A stretch of DNA of 64,000 nucleotides from Comamonadaceae bacterium PBBC1 (GCA_002256145.1 NKIP01000002.1:62001-126000); one strand, 5' to 3'. Positions 10,158-20,348 are shown, numbered from the stretch's first letter. Program-made: numbers and translations. Notes: generated by a model not told the origin, from the sequence alone.

Positions 10158-11462
10158 ATGAGTCGCAAGAACCTTGTCATGAAACTTTCGCGTGTGGTTG
10201 CATCGTTGGGCTTGATGTATGCAGCATCGGGCACGGCCTTGGCCCAAGAGACATTTCGCGTGGGCATTGTGAGTTTTTTATCCGGTCAAGCCGCCGACAG
10301 TTTTGGCATTCCCGCCGTCAATGGCGCAAAAGTTCTGGTCGACGCCTTCAACAATGGTCAGGCACCCGCGCCCTTCAACAAAAAGGGTTTTGGCGGCATG
10401 AAGTTTGAAGCCGTGTACGTCGACGAAGCAGGCGGTGCGACCAAACAAGTGCAAGAACTCCGAAATTTGTATGACCGCGAAAAAGTCGATGCAGTCGTGG
10501 GCTATGTGGGTTCAGGTGACTGTCTGGCTGTGGCACCTGTGGCCGAAGAGATGAAGAAATTTCTGATTTTGTACGACTGCGGAACCCCCCGGATTTTTGA
10601 AGAAAAGTCCTACAACTACGTCTTCAGAACCGCGGCCCACGCCACCATGGACAACGTGTCTTTGGGTCGGTATCTAAAAGCGAAAAACATCAAGGTCGAC
10701 AACATCAATTACATCAACCAGGACTACGCCTGGGGACATGATTCATTGAAGGATTTCCAGCTGACCGCCGAGCAGTTGTTTCCTGATTCCAAAACCCAGC
10801 AAGACTTGCGCCCCAAGTTCGGCGCCGGTCAATATGGCACCGAAATCTCTTCGCTTTTGTCCAAGCCCGCCAGCATCACCCACTCGAGTTTGTGGGGTGG
10901 TGATTTGCAGTCTTTCATTTTGCAGGCAGCACCACGCGGCGTGATGCGCCGTTCGCAGCTGATCCTTTCTGCGGGTGACCACGTTCTGCCGGGCCTGGGC
11001 GACAAAATGCCCGATGGTGTGATTTTGGGTGCTCGTGGTGCGTATGGCCTGATGTCGCCAGACACGGCGCTCAACCGTTGGTGGTTCAAACTGTACGAAG
11101 ACAAGTACAACACCATCCCCGTGCAAGCGCCCTACCGCATGGTGCAGGCTTTGCTGGGCCTGAAACTGGCGACAGAAAAAGCCATGGAAGCCAACGGTGG
11201 CAAAAAGCCCAACCACGAGCAGTTGGCCGCCGCCATGAAGGGTTTGAGCTGGGAATCGCCTGCAGGCACTATCCGAATGGTCAACGGCAATGGTCACCAG
11301 GCCATTCAAGAAACCGCGATCGGTCGGACCAAGTACAACCCTGCCAAAAAACGGGTGGACATTGTGGACATCCTTCGTTTTCCCGCCGAATGCGTGAACC
11401 CGCCTTCGAACATGAGTTCAGAAGAGTGGATCAAGAGCGGCTTCAAAGGTGCCAAGTGCTGA
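10158..11462 (+). CDS. ABC transporter substrate-binding protein, branched-chain amino acid (LivK) family
   Basis: Periplasmic receptor of 434 residues. A signal peptide ends at about TALAQ/ETFRVG, and the mature protein begins with the type I periplasmic-binding fold (VGIVSFLSGQAADSFG). A Shine-Dalgarno AGGAG lies 9 nt before the ATG at 10158. It is longer than classical LivK (about 370 residues). Together with an adjacent acyl-CoA ligase this hints at an organic or aromatic acid rather than leucine as ligand. It is separated from the permeases by a 10-bp hairpin. Confidence 0.9.
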   Translation: MSRKNLVMKLSRVVASLGLMYAASGTALAQETFRVGIVSFLSGQAADSFGIPAVNGAKVLVDAFNNGQAPAPFNKKGFGGMKFEAVYVDEAGGATKQVQELRNLYDREKVDAVVGYVGSGDCLAVAPVAEEMKKFLILYDCGTPRIFEEKSYNYVFRTAAHATMDNVSLGRYLKAKNIKVDNINYINQDYAWGHDSLKDFQLTAEQLFPDSKTQQDLRPKFGAGQYGTEISSLLSKPASITHSSLWGGDLQSFILQAAPRGVMRRSQLILSAGDHVLPGLGDKMPDGVILGARGAYGLMSPDTALNRWWFKLYEDKYNTIPVQAPYRMVQALLGLKLATEKAMEANGGKKPNHEQLAAAMKGLSWESPAGTIRMVNGNGHQAIQETAIGRTKYNPAKKRVDIVDILRFPAECVNPPSNMSSEEWIKSGFKGAKC

Positions 11463-11478
11463 GCTGAATCAGCTCACT

Positions 11479-11514
11479 CGCCCCTGCCTCATTTTTTTTC
11501 ATGCGGCAGGGGCG
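11479..11514 (+). other. Intercistronic hairpin between binding-protein and permease genes
   Basis: A perfect 10-bp stem (CGCCCCTGCC at 11479-11488 and GGCAGGGGCG at 11505-11514) encloses a T-rich 16-nt loop. No T-run follows, so it is more likely an mRNA-stabilising or partial-terminator element than a full terminator. A shorter hairpin (GAGCTGA-A-TCAGCTC) lies just upstream at 11461-11475. This placement would let the binding protein be made in excess over the membrane subunits. Confidence 0.6.
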
Positions 11515-11601
11515 CTGGCCACGTCACATTTGCGCAGGTCAGCCCCATGGGGCTTGGCCCTGCTCGACCCTGAAGTTCTTTAATCTGGTGGAAATTGACC
11601 G

Positions 11602-12495
11602 ATGCTCGCACTGACCATTCTTTTTGACGGCATCATTTACGCCTCATGGCTGTTCATCGTTGCCTTGGGTCTGACCTTGGTTTTTGGTGTTCTCAAAATC
11701 CTGAACATTGCCCATGGCAGCTTCTATGCGGTGGGTGCCTACGTGACCGCCTCGTTTGTGGCCTGGTCTGTGGCTTGGGGACTGTCGCCCGCGTGGTCGC
11801 TGCTGGCCATGGTGCTTGCGGCATCGGCCGTTGCGCTGATTCTTGCGCCCTTTGTGGAGCGCGTTTTGTTGCGGTCTTTTTATGGTCGCGATGAAGTCTT
11901 GCTGGTGCTGGTGACCTATGCACTTTTTCTGATTCTGGAAGATGTGACCAAGCTGATTTGGGGGGCGGTGCCCTATTACGTGACCGAGCCCTACATGCTG
12001 TTCGGGGTTCTGGAGATGGGGCCACTGTCCTACGTGGGCTATGACTTCACTTTGATCGCGTTTGCCATCGTTTGTGGCATCGGCGTGTGGTGGGGCCTGA
12101 ATCGGACTCGAACCGGAAAAATTGTGCTGGCCGTGATTCACAGCAATGAAATTGCGGCGAGCATGGGCATCAATGTGGCACGCGTGTGCACATGGGCCTT
12201 TGTCTTTGGCGTGTTCCTGGCATCACTGGCGGGGGCCATGACAGCCCCCATGATTTCGGTGCAGCCGGGACTGGCCTCGGGGGTGATCATTGTTTCTTTT
12301 GCGGTGGTGATCATCGGTGGATTGGGCAGCATTCAAGGTGCCGCCATTGGGGCCATCATCGTTGGCTTGGCCCGCGCCTTGGCCGTTCACACATGGCCTG
12401 CCGCTGAACTCTTCAGCATTTACATCGCCATGGCGATTGTTCTGGTGTTCAAACCCGAAGGTTTGTTCCAACGGATTCAAGCGAGGAAGATCTGA
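11602..12495 (+). CDS. livH: Branched-chain amino acid-type ABC transporter permease, LivH family
   Basis: Inner-membrane permease of 297 residues with about eight hydrophobic helices. Family signatures include the N-terminal FGVLKILNIAHGSFYAVGAYV segment and VIIGGLGSIQGAAIGAIIVG near the C terminus. The stop overlaps the next ATG by 1 nt (TGATG at 12493-12497), so livH and livM should be translationally coupled. The symbol denotes family membership; the substrate is not established. Confidence 0.92.
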   Translation: MLALTILFDGIIYASWLFIVALGLTLVFGVLKILNIAHGSFYAVGAYVTASFVAWSVAWGLSPAWSLLAMVLAASAVALILAPFVERVLLRSFYGRDEVLLVLVTYALFLILEDVTKLIWGAVPYYVTEPYMLFGVLEMGPLSYVGYDFTLIAFAIVCGIGVWWGLNRTRTGKIVLAVIHSNEIAASMGINVARVCTWAFVFGVFLASLAGAMTAPMISVQPGLASGVIIVSFAVVIIGGLGSIQGAAIGAIIVGLARALAVHTWPAAELFSIYIAMAIVLVFKPEGLFQRIQARKI

Positions 12496-13451
12496 TGCAC
12501 GCAAGTCTGAGCAAAACAGTGCGCATGGGTGCGCTGTTGGTCGTTGTATTTTTGCTGGCAGGCCTGGTCATGCCCAAGTGGCTGCTGTTCCTGTCCACCA
12601 TGGCTTTGTCTCACGGCATGGTCTCCCTGGGCATTGTCATTCAAATGCGAAGCGGGGTGGTGTCGTTTGGACAAGGTTTTGTTTTTGCGGCTGGGGGTTA
12701 CGCCACGGCTTTGGCCGCCAACCACTTGGGCATCACCGATGGCATTTTGATGGTGCTGGTCGGCGGCTTGGCAGCCACACTGTGTGCGCTGCCTTTTGCC
12801 CCCTTACTGTCCCGTTATCGCAGCATCTTTTTTGCGATGCTGACTTTGGCCATTTCCATGGTGCTTTATGGCATCTTGGTCAAAACAGAAAGCTTGGGCG
12901 GGTCTGATGGTTTCAACGTCAGCAAGCCGACCCTTTTTGGCCAATCCATTGCATCCGAAAACTCCAATTGGGTGCTGTACAACTTGGCGGTCGTCGTTGT
13001 GGGTGTGATCGCGACCATGGCCCGCATTTATGCAGACTCTGTCAGGGGTTTGGTGTCCTTGGCGATTCGAGAAAATGAATTGCGCGTCGAGTATTTGGGG
13101 GCCTCGGTGTCGCAGTCCATCGCATCCAATTACCTGATTGCGGCTTTCATGGGCGGTGTTGGTGGCGCACTCACACTGATGTCTTTGGGTCACATCGAGC
13201 CCAACTTTAGTTACTGGACCACGTCGGGTGAGTTTGTGTTCGTTGCCATTTTGGCGGGGCACCACAGCATGTTGGCCGTGTTCATCGGCTCATTTTTGGT
13301 GGAGGTGGTTCGGTCTTTCTCGAACTTGTATTTCCCCAACACCTGGCAACTGGCCATGGGCCTGTTTTTGCTGGTCGTGATCCGTTTTCTGCCGCGTGGT
13401 TTGGGCAGTCTGTGGATGGACCGCCGCCAAAACAAAGGAGATAAAACATGA
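12495..13451 (+). CDS. livM: Branched-chain amino acid-type ABC transporter permease, LivM family
   Basis: Second permease subunit of 318 residues. It has multiple hydrophobic helices and the LivM pattern RSGVVSFGQGFVFAAGGYA followed by RENELRVEYLGAS, the cytoplasmic loop that contacts the ATPase. The C terminus is basic (DRRQNKGDKT). It overlaps livG by 4 nt. In some homologues an ATPase domain is fused; here it is separate. Confidence 0.92.
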   Translation: MHASLSKTVRMGALLVVVFLLAGLVMPKWLLFLSTMALSHGMVSLGIVIQMRSGVVSFGQGFVFAAGGYATALAANHLGITDGILMVLVGGLAATLCALPFAPLLSRYRSIFFAMLTLAISMVLYGILVKTESLGGSDGFNVSKPTLFGQSIASENSNWVLYNLAVVVVGVIATMARIYADSVRGLVSLAIRENELRVEYLGASVSQSIASNYLIAAFMGGVGGALTLMSLGHIEPNFSYWTTSGEFVFVAILAGHHSMLAVFIGSFLVEVVRSFSNLYFPNTWQLAMGLFLLVVIRFLPRGLGSLWMDRRQNKGDKT

Positions 13452-14218
13452 GCGCCCAACACATGCCCTACATGCTGTCGGCCAAAGGTTTGAAAAAATC
13501 ATTTGGCGCTGTGACCGCTGCGGACGATGTCAACATCGACATCCCCATCGGCCAGCGTGTGAGTTTGATCGGCAGCAACGGCGCGGGTAAAACCACGTTT
13601 GTGAACATGGTGACGGGTTACCTCAAGCCCGATGCGGGCCGCATTGAACTGGATGGCAAATCCATCGAGGGCTTGGGGCCGCGCCAAATCACGGGCATGG
13701 GCATCGCCCGGTCGTTCCAGATTCCACAGTTGGCCCTGGACATGACGGCCTTGGACAACATGCTGGTGGCCGCCGCTTGCAACGATGGCCATCAGTCATT
13801 TTGGCGTCCGGCACACGCTGGCGATCGCATCGCTCGGGCCGAAGCCTTGCTGGAAAAATTTGAGTTGACCGCCCACATTCATCGGCGGGTGGCCGAGTTG
13901 CCCGGTGGCGTGCGAAAGCTGTTGGACATTGCCATGGCCTTGACCGGAAAACCCAAACTTTTGCTGCTGGACGAGCCAACGAGTGGCGTGTCGGTGGATG
14001 AAAAATTTCCGATGATGGACACGATTTCGGCGGCCTTGTCGAGCGAAAAGGTCACGGTCTTGTTTGTGGAGCATGACATGGAAATCGTGACCCATTATTC
14101 AGACCGCGTGATCGCTTTTTACAGCGGTCGTGTCATTGCCGACGACAAGCCACAGTCTGTGCTGAGCAACGTCGAAGTTCAACGCTACGTCACCGGCACC
14201 GTCAAACAAGGCCATTAA
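13448..14218 (+). CDS. livG: ABC transporter ATP-binding protein, LivG family
   Basis: ATPase subunit of 256 residues. The Walker A motif is GSNGAGKTT (near residue 40), the signature region is the slightly divergent LPGGVRKLLDIAMAL, and Walker B is LLLLDEPTSGVS. The switch histidine is in FVEHDMEIV. It ends 2 nt before livF. The two different ATPases (LivG and LivF) form the heterodimer that powers uptake. Confidence 0.93.
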   Translation: MSAQHMPYMLSAKGLKKSFGAVTAADDVNIDIPIGQRVSLIGSNGAGKTTFVNMVTGYLKPDAGRIELDGKSIEGLGPRQITGMGIARSFQIPQLALDMTALDNMLVAAACNDGHQSFWRPAHAGDRIARAEALLEKFELTAHIHRRVAELPGGVRKLLDIAMALTGKPKLLLLDEPTSGVSVDEKFPMMDTISAALSSEKVTVLFVEHDMEIVTHYSDRVIAFYSGRVIADDKPQSVLSNVEVQRYVTGTVKQGH

Positions 14219-14220
14219 TC

Positions 14221-14874
14221 ATGTTGAAAATTGATTCGGTGAATGTCACCATCCAGTCGGTTCAAGCCCTGCGGGGTTTTTCATTGAACGTTCAGCCTGG
14301 CCAAATGGTGGGTCTTGTGGGACGAAATGGCGCGGGCAAAACGACGCTGCTGCGCACCGTGATGGGCCATCTTCAGCCCACAGCAGGCCACGTTGAATGG
14401 GCGGGGGTTCGTCTGAACTCGCAAGCCACCCACACGCGGGCCGCGCTGGGCATTGGCTACATGCCCGAGGACCGTGGGCTTGTGCCAGAGTTGACGGTGG
14501 AAGAAAACATCCTGATTCCTGTCTGGGTTTCGGCAACACTGCAGCCCAAAGAACGCCTGGAGATGGTTTACAGCGTGCTGCCCGAGTTGCACACCATGAA
14601 GGATCGCCGCGCTTTGTTGCTGTCGGGCGGTCAACAAAAATTGGTGGCGCTGGCGCGTGCCCTGGCCGTGGGGACCCGTTTGCTGCTGCTGGACGAGCCT
14701 TTTGAAGGCGTTGCACCGGCGCTTTCGCAACGTTTGTCGGATGTGATTTTTGGACTGCGGGGCAAAGACATGACCGTGGTCATTGCTCAGTCTGAACTGA
14801 ACCATGCGGCCTCGATGCTGGACCAAAAGGTGCTGATTGAACGCGGATCGAACGCTGTGGCTGTGGCCGACTGA
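14221..14874 (+). CDS. livF: ABC transporter ATP-binding protein, LivF family
   Basis: Second ATPase subunit, 217 residues. It has Walker A GRNGAGKTT, signature LLLSGGQQKLVALARAL and Walker B LLLDEPFEGVAP. The usual His switch position reads IAQSELNHA, where the catalytic-loop residue preceding Glu is Ser instead of the common Glu-His pair; this may still be the LivF norm for this subfamily. The stop codon is directly followed by the GTG of the acyl-CoA ligase, which supports one operon. Confidence 0.92.
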   Translation: MLKIDSVNVTIQSVQALRGFSLNVQPGQMVGLVGRNGAGKTTLLRTVMGHLQPTAGHVEWAGVRLNSQATHTRAALGIGYMPEDRGLVPELTVEENILIPVWVSATLQPKERLEMVYSVLPELHTMKDRRALLLSGGQQKLVALARALAVGTRLLLLDEPFEGVAPALSQRLSDVIFGLRGKDMTVVIAQSELNHAASMLDQKVLIERGSNAVAVAD

Positions 14875-16530
14875 GTGACAACCCCCATGAAAACCGACAG
14901 CTCTGCTGCACCTTCACCCTGGCTGAGCTGCAACTTGCCGGGCATGCGTGTTGAGGCCCACTTTGGCGACCGGTTGGTGCGCACATTTGAGCCCCGAGCA
15001 CGCCGCATTCACGACTTGCTGGCCCACACGGTTTTGCACCGTGCCGACGATTTGGCTTTGGTGTGCGAATCACAACGCTTGACCTGGCGTGAACTGCATG
15101 CCCAAGTTGCCAGTGTGGCCACAGGGTTTCAGCAGGCGGGTATTTTGCCCGGGGACAGGGTCGCCTTGTTTCAAGGCAACAACCCGGCGTTTGTGATCGC
15201 TTTTTTGGCCATTCAGCAATTAGGGGCCATTGCTGTGGCGGTGGGCCTGCGGGAGCAGCGAGCGGGCCTGACATGGATTTTGCAGCATTGCGGGGCCAAA
15301 GCTTTGGTGTGTGATGCGGACCTGCTGGAGCGTGTGCCCGAGCCCGCGCACACCCCGGATTTGCAATGGATTCTTGTGGCAGGACAGTGCCCTGAAGCCT
15401 TGCGCAGCGACCGCACCGTGGCCTGGAGTGACTGGCTTGCTTTGCCGCCGTGCGACAGTGTGCATTTGGCCGATGAAGAGGACACGGCCATCATCCTCTA
15501 CACCTCTGGCACGACGGGACGACCCAAGGGCGCGATGTTGACCCATTTCAATGTGGTGCATTCTGTGCAGCACTATGTCAGCTGCATGGGGCTTGGTTGC
15601 ACGGACAAATCCATGCTCGGGGTGCCGGTGACGCATGTCACTGGCTTGATCGCGAACATGATGTGCATGGTGGCGGTGGGGGGCACCTTGTTGATGCTGC
15701 CTGTTTTCAAGGCCGATCATTTCTTGCACATGGCGCAGCAAGAGGGCATGACACACACCTTGATGGTGCCGGCCATGTACAAACTTTTGTTGATGGCCCC
15801 GGACTTTGAAACCTTCGATTTATCGGCCTGGCGCATTGGTGGTTTTGGTGGCGCCCCCATGCCCACGTCGACCATTGAAGAAATGGCCCACAAACTCCCC
15901 AAGCTGCAGCTTCTGAACGCTTATGGGTCCACTGAAACCACCTCACCGACCACCCTCATGCCCATGGGCCTGGATCGCGCTCCCCGCGACTCTGTGGGCA
16001 TGCCCCTGCCCTGCGCTGACGTTTTGGTGATGAACGATGCGGGCCAAGCCCTGCCCGCCGGAGATGTGGGTGAAATCTGGATATCCGGGCCGATGGTGGT
16101 CAAAGGCTATTGGAACGACCCGGCCGCAAGCGCTCGAGAATTCACGTCGGGTTGGTGGCATTCTGGCGACTTGGGCTCGCTGGACGCTGAGGGGTATTTG
16201 CGCATTTTTGACCGCAAAAAGGACATGCTCAACCGAGGCGGCTACAAGATCTACAGCGTCGAGGTCGAAAACGTGTTGCTGCAAATTCCGGGTGTCTTGG
16301 AGGCGGCCATCATCGGACGACCTTGCCCCGTTCTCGGCGAACGGGTTCATGCCGTTGTGCACACGCTGCAAGAAGATTTCAGTTTGCGGGTGTTGCAGTC
16401 GTTTTGCAAAGACCAGCTTGCAGACTACAAAGTCCCCGAAACCCTGGACATCCGCCGGCAAGCGCTGCCACGAAACACCAACGGAAAAATCATCAAACGT
16501 GAATTGCGCGACGCCCTGAAAGCGGCATAA
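14875..16530 (+). CDS. AMP-forming acyl-CoA synthetase/ligase
   Basis: Activates a carboxylic acid to its CoA thioester through an acyl-adenylate. It has 551 residues. The P-loop is IILYTSGTTGRPKGAM, A5 is NAYGSTETTSP, the hinge motif is HSGDLGSLDAEGYLRIFDRKKD, and the C-terminal catalytic lysine lies in PRNTNGKIIKREL. The start is either GTG 14875, abutting the livF stop, or ATG 14887. Its place at the end of the transporter operon suggests that the imported acid is its substrate; the identity of that acid is open. Confidence 0.9.
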   Translation: MTTPMKTDSSAAPSPWLSCNLPGMRVEAHFGDRLVRTFEPRARRIHDLLAHTVLHRADDLALVCESQRLTWRELHAQVASVATGFQQAGILPGDRVALFQGNNPAFVIAFLAIQQLGAIAVAVGLREQRAGLTWILQHCGAKALVCDADLLERVPEPAHTPDLQWILVAGQCPEALRSDRTVAWSDWLALPPCDSVHLADEEDTAIILYTSGTTGRPKGAMLTHFNVVHSVQHYVSCMGLGCTDKSMLGVPVTHVTGLIANMMCMVAVGGTLLMLPVFKADHFLHMAQQEGMTHTLMVPAMYKLLLMAPDFETFDLSAWRIGGFGGAPMPTSTIEEMAHKLPKLQLLNAYGSTETTSPTTLMPMGLDRAPRDSVGMPLPCADVLVMNDAGQALPAGDVGEIWISGPMVVKGYWNDPAASAREFTSGWWHSGDLGSLDAEGYLRIFDRKKDMLNRGGYKIYSVEVENVLLQIPGVLEAAIIGRPCPVLGERVHAVVHTLQEDFSLRVLQSFCKDQLADYKVPETLDIRRQALPRNTNGKIIKRELRDALKAA

Positions 16531-16570
16531 GGGCGCTGTTCATCCGCACACGTCAATCACTTTTGCAAAC

Positions 16571-16600
16571 AAAAAAGCCCAAACCATCAGGTCAGGGCTT
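16571..16600 (-). terminator. Rho-independent terminator of the metallo-hydrolase gene
   Basis: On the minus strand AAGCCC and GGGCTT form a stem around a 14-nt loop and are followed by a T-run (the AAAA at 16571-16574 on the plus strand). It lies between the convergent acyl-CoA ligase and the metallo-hydrolase and points in the direction of the latter. Confidence 0.65.
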
Positions 16601-16626
16601 GGCAAATGGGCGAATGAGATCCCGAA

Positions 16627-17589
16627 TCAGGCTACCGGCACAAACTGGTAGCCATTGCCCGATGGCGTGATGGTTCCAAAGGCTGGGAACGGGAAGTGGA
16701 AACCACCTGCCATCATTTTTTCTTTGACCAGCATGTCAAAAACACGGCGGCGGGTTTGACGCGCCATTTCGGGATTCATGTCAAACAGCACGGCCCAGTC
16801 GGGGTTGCGGGCAAACAATGAGGGCACGTTGGTGATGTCGGCCACGTAAGCAAAAGACTGCCCCTCAGAGCGCACCGTGAACAGGGTGTGACCCGGTGTG
16901 TGGCCAAAGGCGGCAACCGACTGGATGCCGGGGGCCACGGTGCTGCCGGGCTCGAACTTGACCAATTGGTCTGAGGTCAAGCCATTCAAGGCACGTTTTA
17001 CCCCCGCAAAAGCACCTTGCATTTGCGCAGGCGCCGCCGCAATGCGGGCTTCATCTGTCCAAAAGGCGTGCTCTGGGGCTGGCACATGCACACGGGCATT
17101 GGGGTAAACCAAGCTGCCGTTTTTGAAGCGCAAACCGTTGATGTGGTCGCCATGAAAATGGCTCAGCACCACGTTGTTGATGTCCTCGGGCTTGAATCCA
17201 GCAGCCGCCAAGTTGCCCAGCAACTTGCCGGTGGTCGGGCCTCCGTTGTCGGCAAAGCCCGTGTCAAACAAGTATCGCTGGTTCCCATTGACCAGCAAAA
17301 ATGGGGTGTAAGGCACATCGATGTAATCGGTGGGCAGGTTTTGTGTTGCCAGCAAGGCCTTGACCTGGTCCAGCGGCACCGCAGGCACAAACTCCTGACC
17401 CAAGGGGCGACGCGTTACGCCATCGTTCAGGGCAATGATTTCCATGGCCCCCAACTTCATGCGGCGAAAGCCCACGGCAGGCAATTCAGGGGCACCGAAT
17501 TGAGGCGTGTTTTGCGACCAGACAGAAGAAAAAGTCAGCGCAGTGGCTCCAGCCATGCCTGCACCCAAAAAATGACGACGGTTCAACAT
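16627..17589 (-). CDS. Metallo-beta-lactamase-fold hydrolase with Tat-like signal
   Basis: Zinc hydrolase of 320 residues. The N-terminal NRRHFLGAGMAGATALTFSS resembles a twin-arginine signal, so it is probably periplasmic. The metal site is HFHGDH, with a second histidine in AFGHTPGHT and a further aspartate in FAYVADI. It belongs to the broad MBL-fold group that includes lactonases and quorum quenchers; no specific substrate can be claimed. It is convergent with the transporter and ligase operon and may or may not share its pathway. Confidence 0.88.
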   Translation of the reverse strand: MLNRRHFLGAGMAGATALTFSSVWSQNTPQFGAPELPAVGFRRMKLGAMEIIALNDGVTRRPLGQEFVPAVPLDQVKALLATQNLPTDYIDVPYTPFLLVNGNQRYLFDTGFADNGGPTTGKLLGNLAAAGFKPEDINNVVLSHFHGDHINGLRFKNGSLVYPNARVHVPAPEHAFWTDEARIAAAPAQMQGAFAGVKRALNGLTSDQLVKFEPGSTVAPGIQSVAAFGHTPGHTLFTVRSEGQSFAYVADITNVPSLFARNPDWAVLFDMNPEMARQTRRRVFDMLVKEKMMAGGFHFPFPAFGTITPSGNGYQFVPVA

Positions 17590-17702
17590 GCTTTGTATCC
17601 TTCAACAATGAGGAGAACAGAATACGCGGCCCTCGCCACTGGCAGGCTTGAAGGGTGATTGTCCACGGTCAATGCAGGGTCATTGAACGCCCAACGCCCC
17701 AG

Positions 17703-17739
17703 AAAAAAGCCCCGCCAGCTAGCACCGACGGGGCTTTTT
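17703..17739 (-). terminator. Strong (bidirectional-looking) terminator after acnB
   Basis: AAAAAGCCCCG (17704-17714) and CGGGGCTTTTT (17729-17739) form an 11-bp stem with a 14-nt loop. Read on the minus strand it is followed by a T-rich tract, so it ends the mdh-acnB transcript. On the plus strand it also ends in T's. It separates acnB from the promoter region of the metallo-hydrolase. Confidence 0.8.
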
Positions 17740-17756
17740 GCTCAACGCGGAGTTGA

Positions 17757-20348
17757 TCAGGCAGTCACGCCCTTGGCCGTTTCGACATACTCTTCAATCT
17801 GGTTGAAGTTCAGGTACTTGTAGATGGCTTCGCCGTCCTTGTTCACCACACCCATGGCTTCGTGGTATTCGGCCACAGTGGGGAACTTGCCCATCTTGGA
17901 GGTGATGGCCGCCAGCTCGGCCGAGGCCAGGAACACGTTGGTGTTCTTGCCCAGACGGTTGGGGAAGTTGCGGGTGGAGGTAGACACCACCGTAGCGCCT
18001 TCGCGCACTTGTGCCTGGTTGCCCATGCACAGCGAGCAGCCGGGCATTTCGGTGCGCGCACCGGCTGTGCCAAACGCCGCATAGTGACCTTCCTTGATCA
18101 ACTCGCTCTCGTCCATCTTGGTCGGTGGTGCCACCCACAGCTTGACGGGGATGTCTCGCTGGCCGCCCAGCAGCTTGGCTGCGGCGCGGAAGTGACCGAT
18201 GTTGGTCATGCACGAGCCAATGAAGGCTTCGTCGATCTTGGTGCCAGCCACTTCAGACAGGAACTTGGCGTCATCGGGGTCATTGGGGCAGCAAACGATC
18301 GGCTCTTTGATGTCGGCCAAATCGATTTCGATGACGTGTGCGTACTCGGCGTCTTTGTCGGCTTCGAGCAAATCAGGCGCGGCCAGCCATTGCTCGACTT
18401 TTTCGATGCGGCGGGCCAATGTACGGGCGTCTTTGTAGCCGTCGGCGATCATGTTTTTCATCAAGACCACGTTGGACTTCAGGTATTCCTGCACAGGCTC
18501 TTTGTTGAGCTTGATGGTGCAACCCGCAGCAGAACGTTCGGCAGACGCGTCGGACAACTCAAATGCTTGCTCAACTTTCAGGTTAGGCAGGCCTTCGATT
18601 TCCAGGATGCGGCCCGAGAATTCGTTGATCTTGCCCGCCTTGGCCACGGTCAAGAGACCTTGCTTGATGGCGTACAGAGGGATCGCGTGCACCAGGTCGC
18701 GCAGGGTCACGCCGGGCTGCATGTCGCCTTTGAAGCGAACCAGGATCGACTCGGGCATGTCCAGAGGCATCACGCCTGTGGCCGCGCCGAAGGCCACCAG
18801 ACCGGAGCCAGCTGGGAAGCTGATGCCGATGGGGAAACGGGTGTGCGAGTCGCCACCGGTGCCGACGGTGTCGGGCAACAACAGGCGGTTGAGCCAGCTG
18901 TGGATCACGCCGTCACCAGGACGCAGGGACACGCCGCCACGGTTGCTGATGAAGGCGGGCAATTCGCGGTGGGTTTTGACGTCCACGGCCTTGGGGTACG
19001 CTGCGGTGTGGCAGAAGGACTGCATGACCATGTCGGCCGAGAAGCCCAAGCAAGCCAGGTCTTTCAGTTCGTCGCGGGTCATCGGGCCGGTGGTGTCTTG
19101 TGAACCCACGGTGGTCATCTTGGGTTCGCAGTAAGTGCCGGGGCGCACGCCTTGGCCTTCTGGCAGACCGACGGCGCGACCGACCATCTTCTGGGCCAGT
19201 GTGAAGCCAGCTTTGGTGCTGATCGGTGCTGTGGGCAAACGGAACACGGTGGATGCGGGCAAACCCAAGAACTCACGCGCCTTGGCGGTCAAGCTGCGGC
19301 CGATGATCAAGTTGATACGGCCACCGGCACGCACTTCGTCAAACAGCACATCGCTCTTGAGTTGGAAGGTGGTGATGGTTTCGCCATTCTTCACGATCTT
19401 GCCGTCGTAGGGCAACACGTCCACCACGTCGCCCATGTTCAGGGCAGTCACGTCCACTTCGATCGGCAAAGCGCCCGAGTCTTCTTGGGTGTTGAAGAAG
19501 ATGGGGGCAATCTTGCCGCCCAAAGTCACGCCACCAAAACGCTTGTTGGGCACAAAGGGGATGTCTTCGCCAAAACCCCAGATGATGCTGTTGGTGGCCG
19601 ATTTGCGGCTGGAGCCTGTGCCCACCACGTCGCCGACGTAAGACACCAAGTGGCCTTTTTTCTTCAGCTCTTCGATCATGGCCATGGGGCCACGCTTGCC
19701 ATCTTCTTCGGGCTTGAAGGGGGCGCCTTCACGGGTGTTTTTCAACATCGCCAAGTAGTGTAACGGGATGTCGGGGCGGCTCCAGGCGTCAGGCGCTGGC
19801 GACAAATCGTCGGTGTTGGTCTCGCCTGGCACCTTGAACACGGTGATGGTGATTTTTTTCTCGACTTCAGGGCGGGTGGTGAACCACTCGGCATCGGCCC
19901 AGCTTTGCATGACTTCCTTGGCCTTGGCGTTGCCAGCCTTGGCTTTTTCGGCCACGTCGTTGAAGAAGTCGAACATCAACAAAGTCTTTTTGAGGGCTTC
20001 AGCGGCCACGGCAGCCACTTCGGCGTCGTCCAGCAACTCAATCAGGGGGTGCACGTTGTAACCACCGACCATGGTGCCCAGCAACTCGGTAGCCTTGGCT
20101 TTGGAAATCAGGCCAACTTGAACTTCACCATGGGCGACAGCGGCCAAAAACGAGGCCTTGACTTTGGCCGCATCGTCCACGCCTGGGGGCACGCGGTGGG
20201 TCAGCAGGTCCATCAAAAAGGCTTCTTCGCCTGCGGCGGGGGCTTTGATCAACTCGATCAGTTCAGCCGTTTGCTTGGCGTCCAGTGGCAGTGGCGGGAT
20301 GCCCAGCGCTGCGCGCTCGGCTACGTGGTCACGGTAGGCTTTCAACAT
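17757..20348 (-). CDS. acnB: Aconitate hydratase B
   Basis: TCA-cycle enzyme that interconverts citrate and isocitrate through a [4Fe-4S] cluster. The 863-residue length and domain order (N-terminal HEAT-like domain, swivel domain, then the Fe-S domains) match AcnB. Cluster cysteines lie in [11 protein letters not shown] (near C713) and [10 protein letters not shown]. The N terminus [23 protein letters not shown] is typical. It is the last gene of the mdh/citE-like/hypothetical/acnB minus-strand unit, with only 24 nt to the gene before it. Confidence 0.97.
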   Translation of the reverse strand: MLKAYRDHVAERAALGIPPLPLDAKQTAELIELIKAPAAGEEAFLMDLLTHRVPPGVDDAAKVKASFLAAVAHGEVQVGLISKAKATELLGTMVGGYNVHPLIELLDDAEVAAVAAEALKKTLLMFDFFNDVAEKAKAGNAKAKEVMQSWADAEWFTTRPEVEKKITITVFKVPGETNTDDLSPAPDAWSRPDIPLHYLAMLKNTREGAPFKPEEDGKRGPMAMIEELKKKGHLVSYVGDVVGTGSSRKSATNSIIWGFGEDIPFVPNKRFGGVTLGGKIAPIFFNTQEDSGALPIEVDVTALNMGDVVDVLPYDGKIVKNGETITTFQLKSDVLFDEVRAGGRINLIIGRSLTAKAREFLGLPASTVFRLPTAPISTKAGFTLAQKMVGRAVGLPEGQGVRPGTYCEPKMTTVGSQDTTGPMTRDELKDLACLGFSADMVMQSFCHTAAYPKAVDVKTHRELPAFISNRGGVSLRPGDGVIHSWLNRLLLPDTVGTGGDSHTRFPIGISFPAGSGLVAFGAATGVMPLDMPESILVRFKGDMQPGVTLRDLVHAIPLYAIKQGLLTVAKAGKINEFSGRILEIEGLPNLKVEQAFELSDASAERSAAGCTIKLNKEPVQEYLKSNVVLMKNMIADGYKDARTLARRIEKVEQWLAAPDLLEADKDAEYAHVIEIDLADIKEPIVCCPNDPDDAKFLSEVAGTKIDEAFIGSCMTNIGHFRAAAKLLGGQRDIPVKLWVAPPTKMDESELIKEGHYAAFGTAGARTEMPGCSLCMGNQAQVREGATVVSTSTRNFPNRLGKNTNVFLASAELAAITSKMGKFPTVAEYHEAMGVVNKDGEAIYKYLNFNQIEEYVETAKGVTA

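Noticed and set aside
17862-19103. 413-codon plus-strand frame antisense to acnB
   Set aside because: Shadow of acnB; no start signal and no conserved domain.
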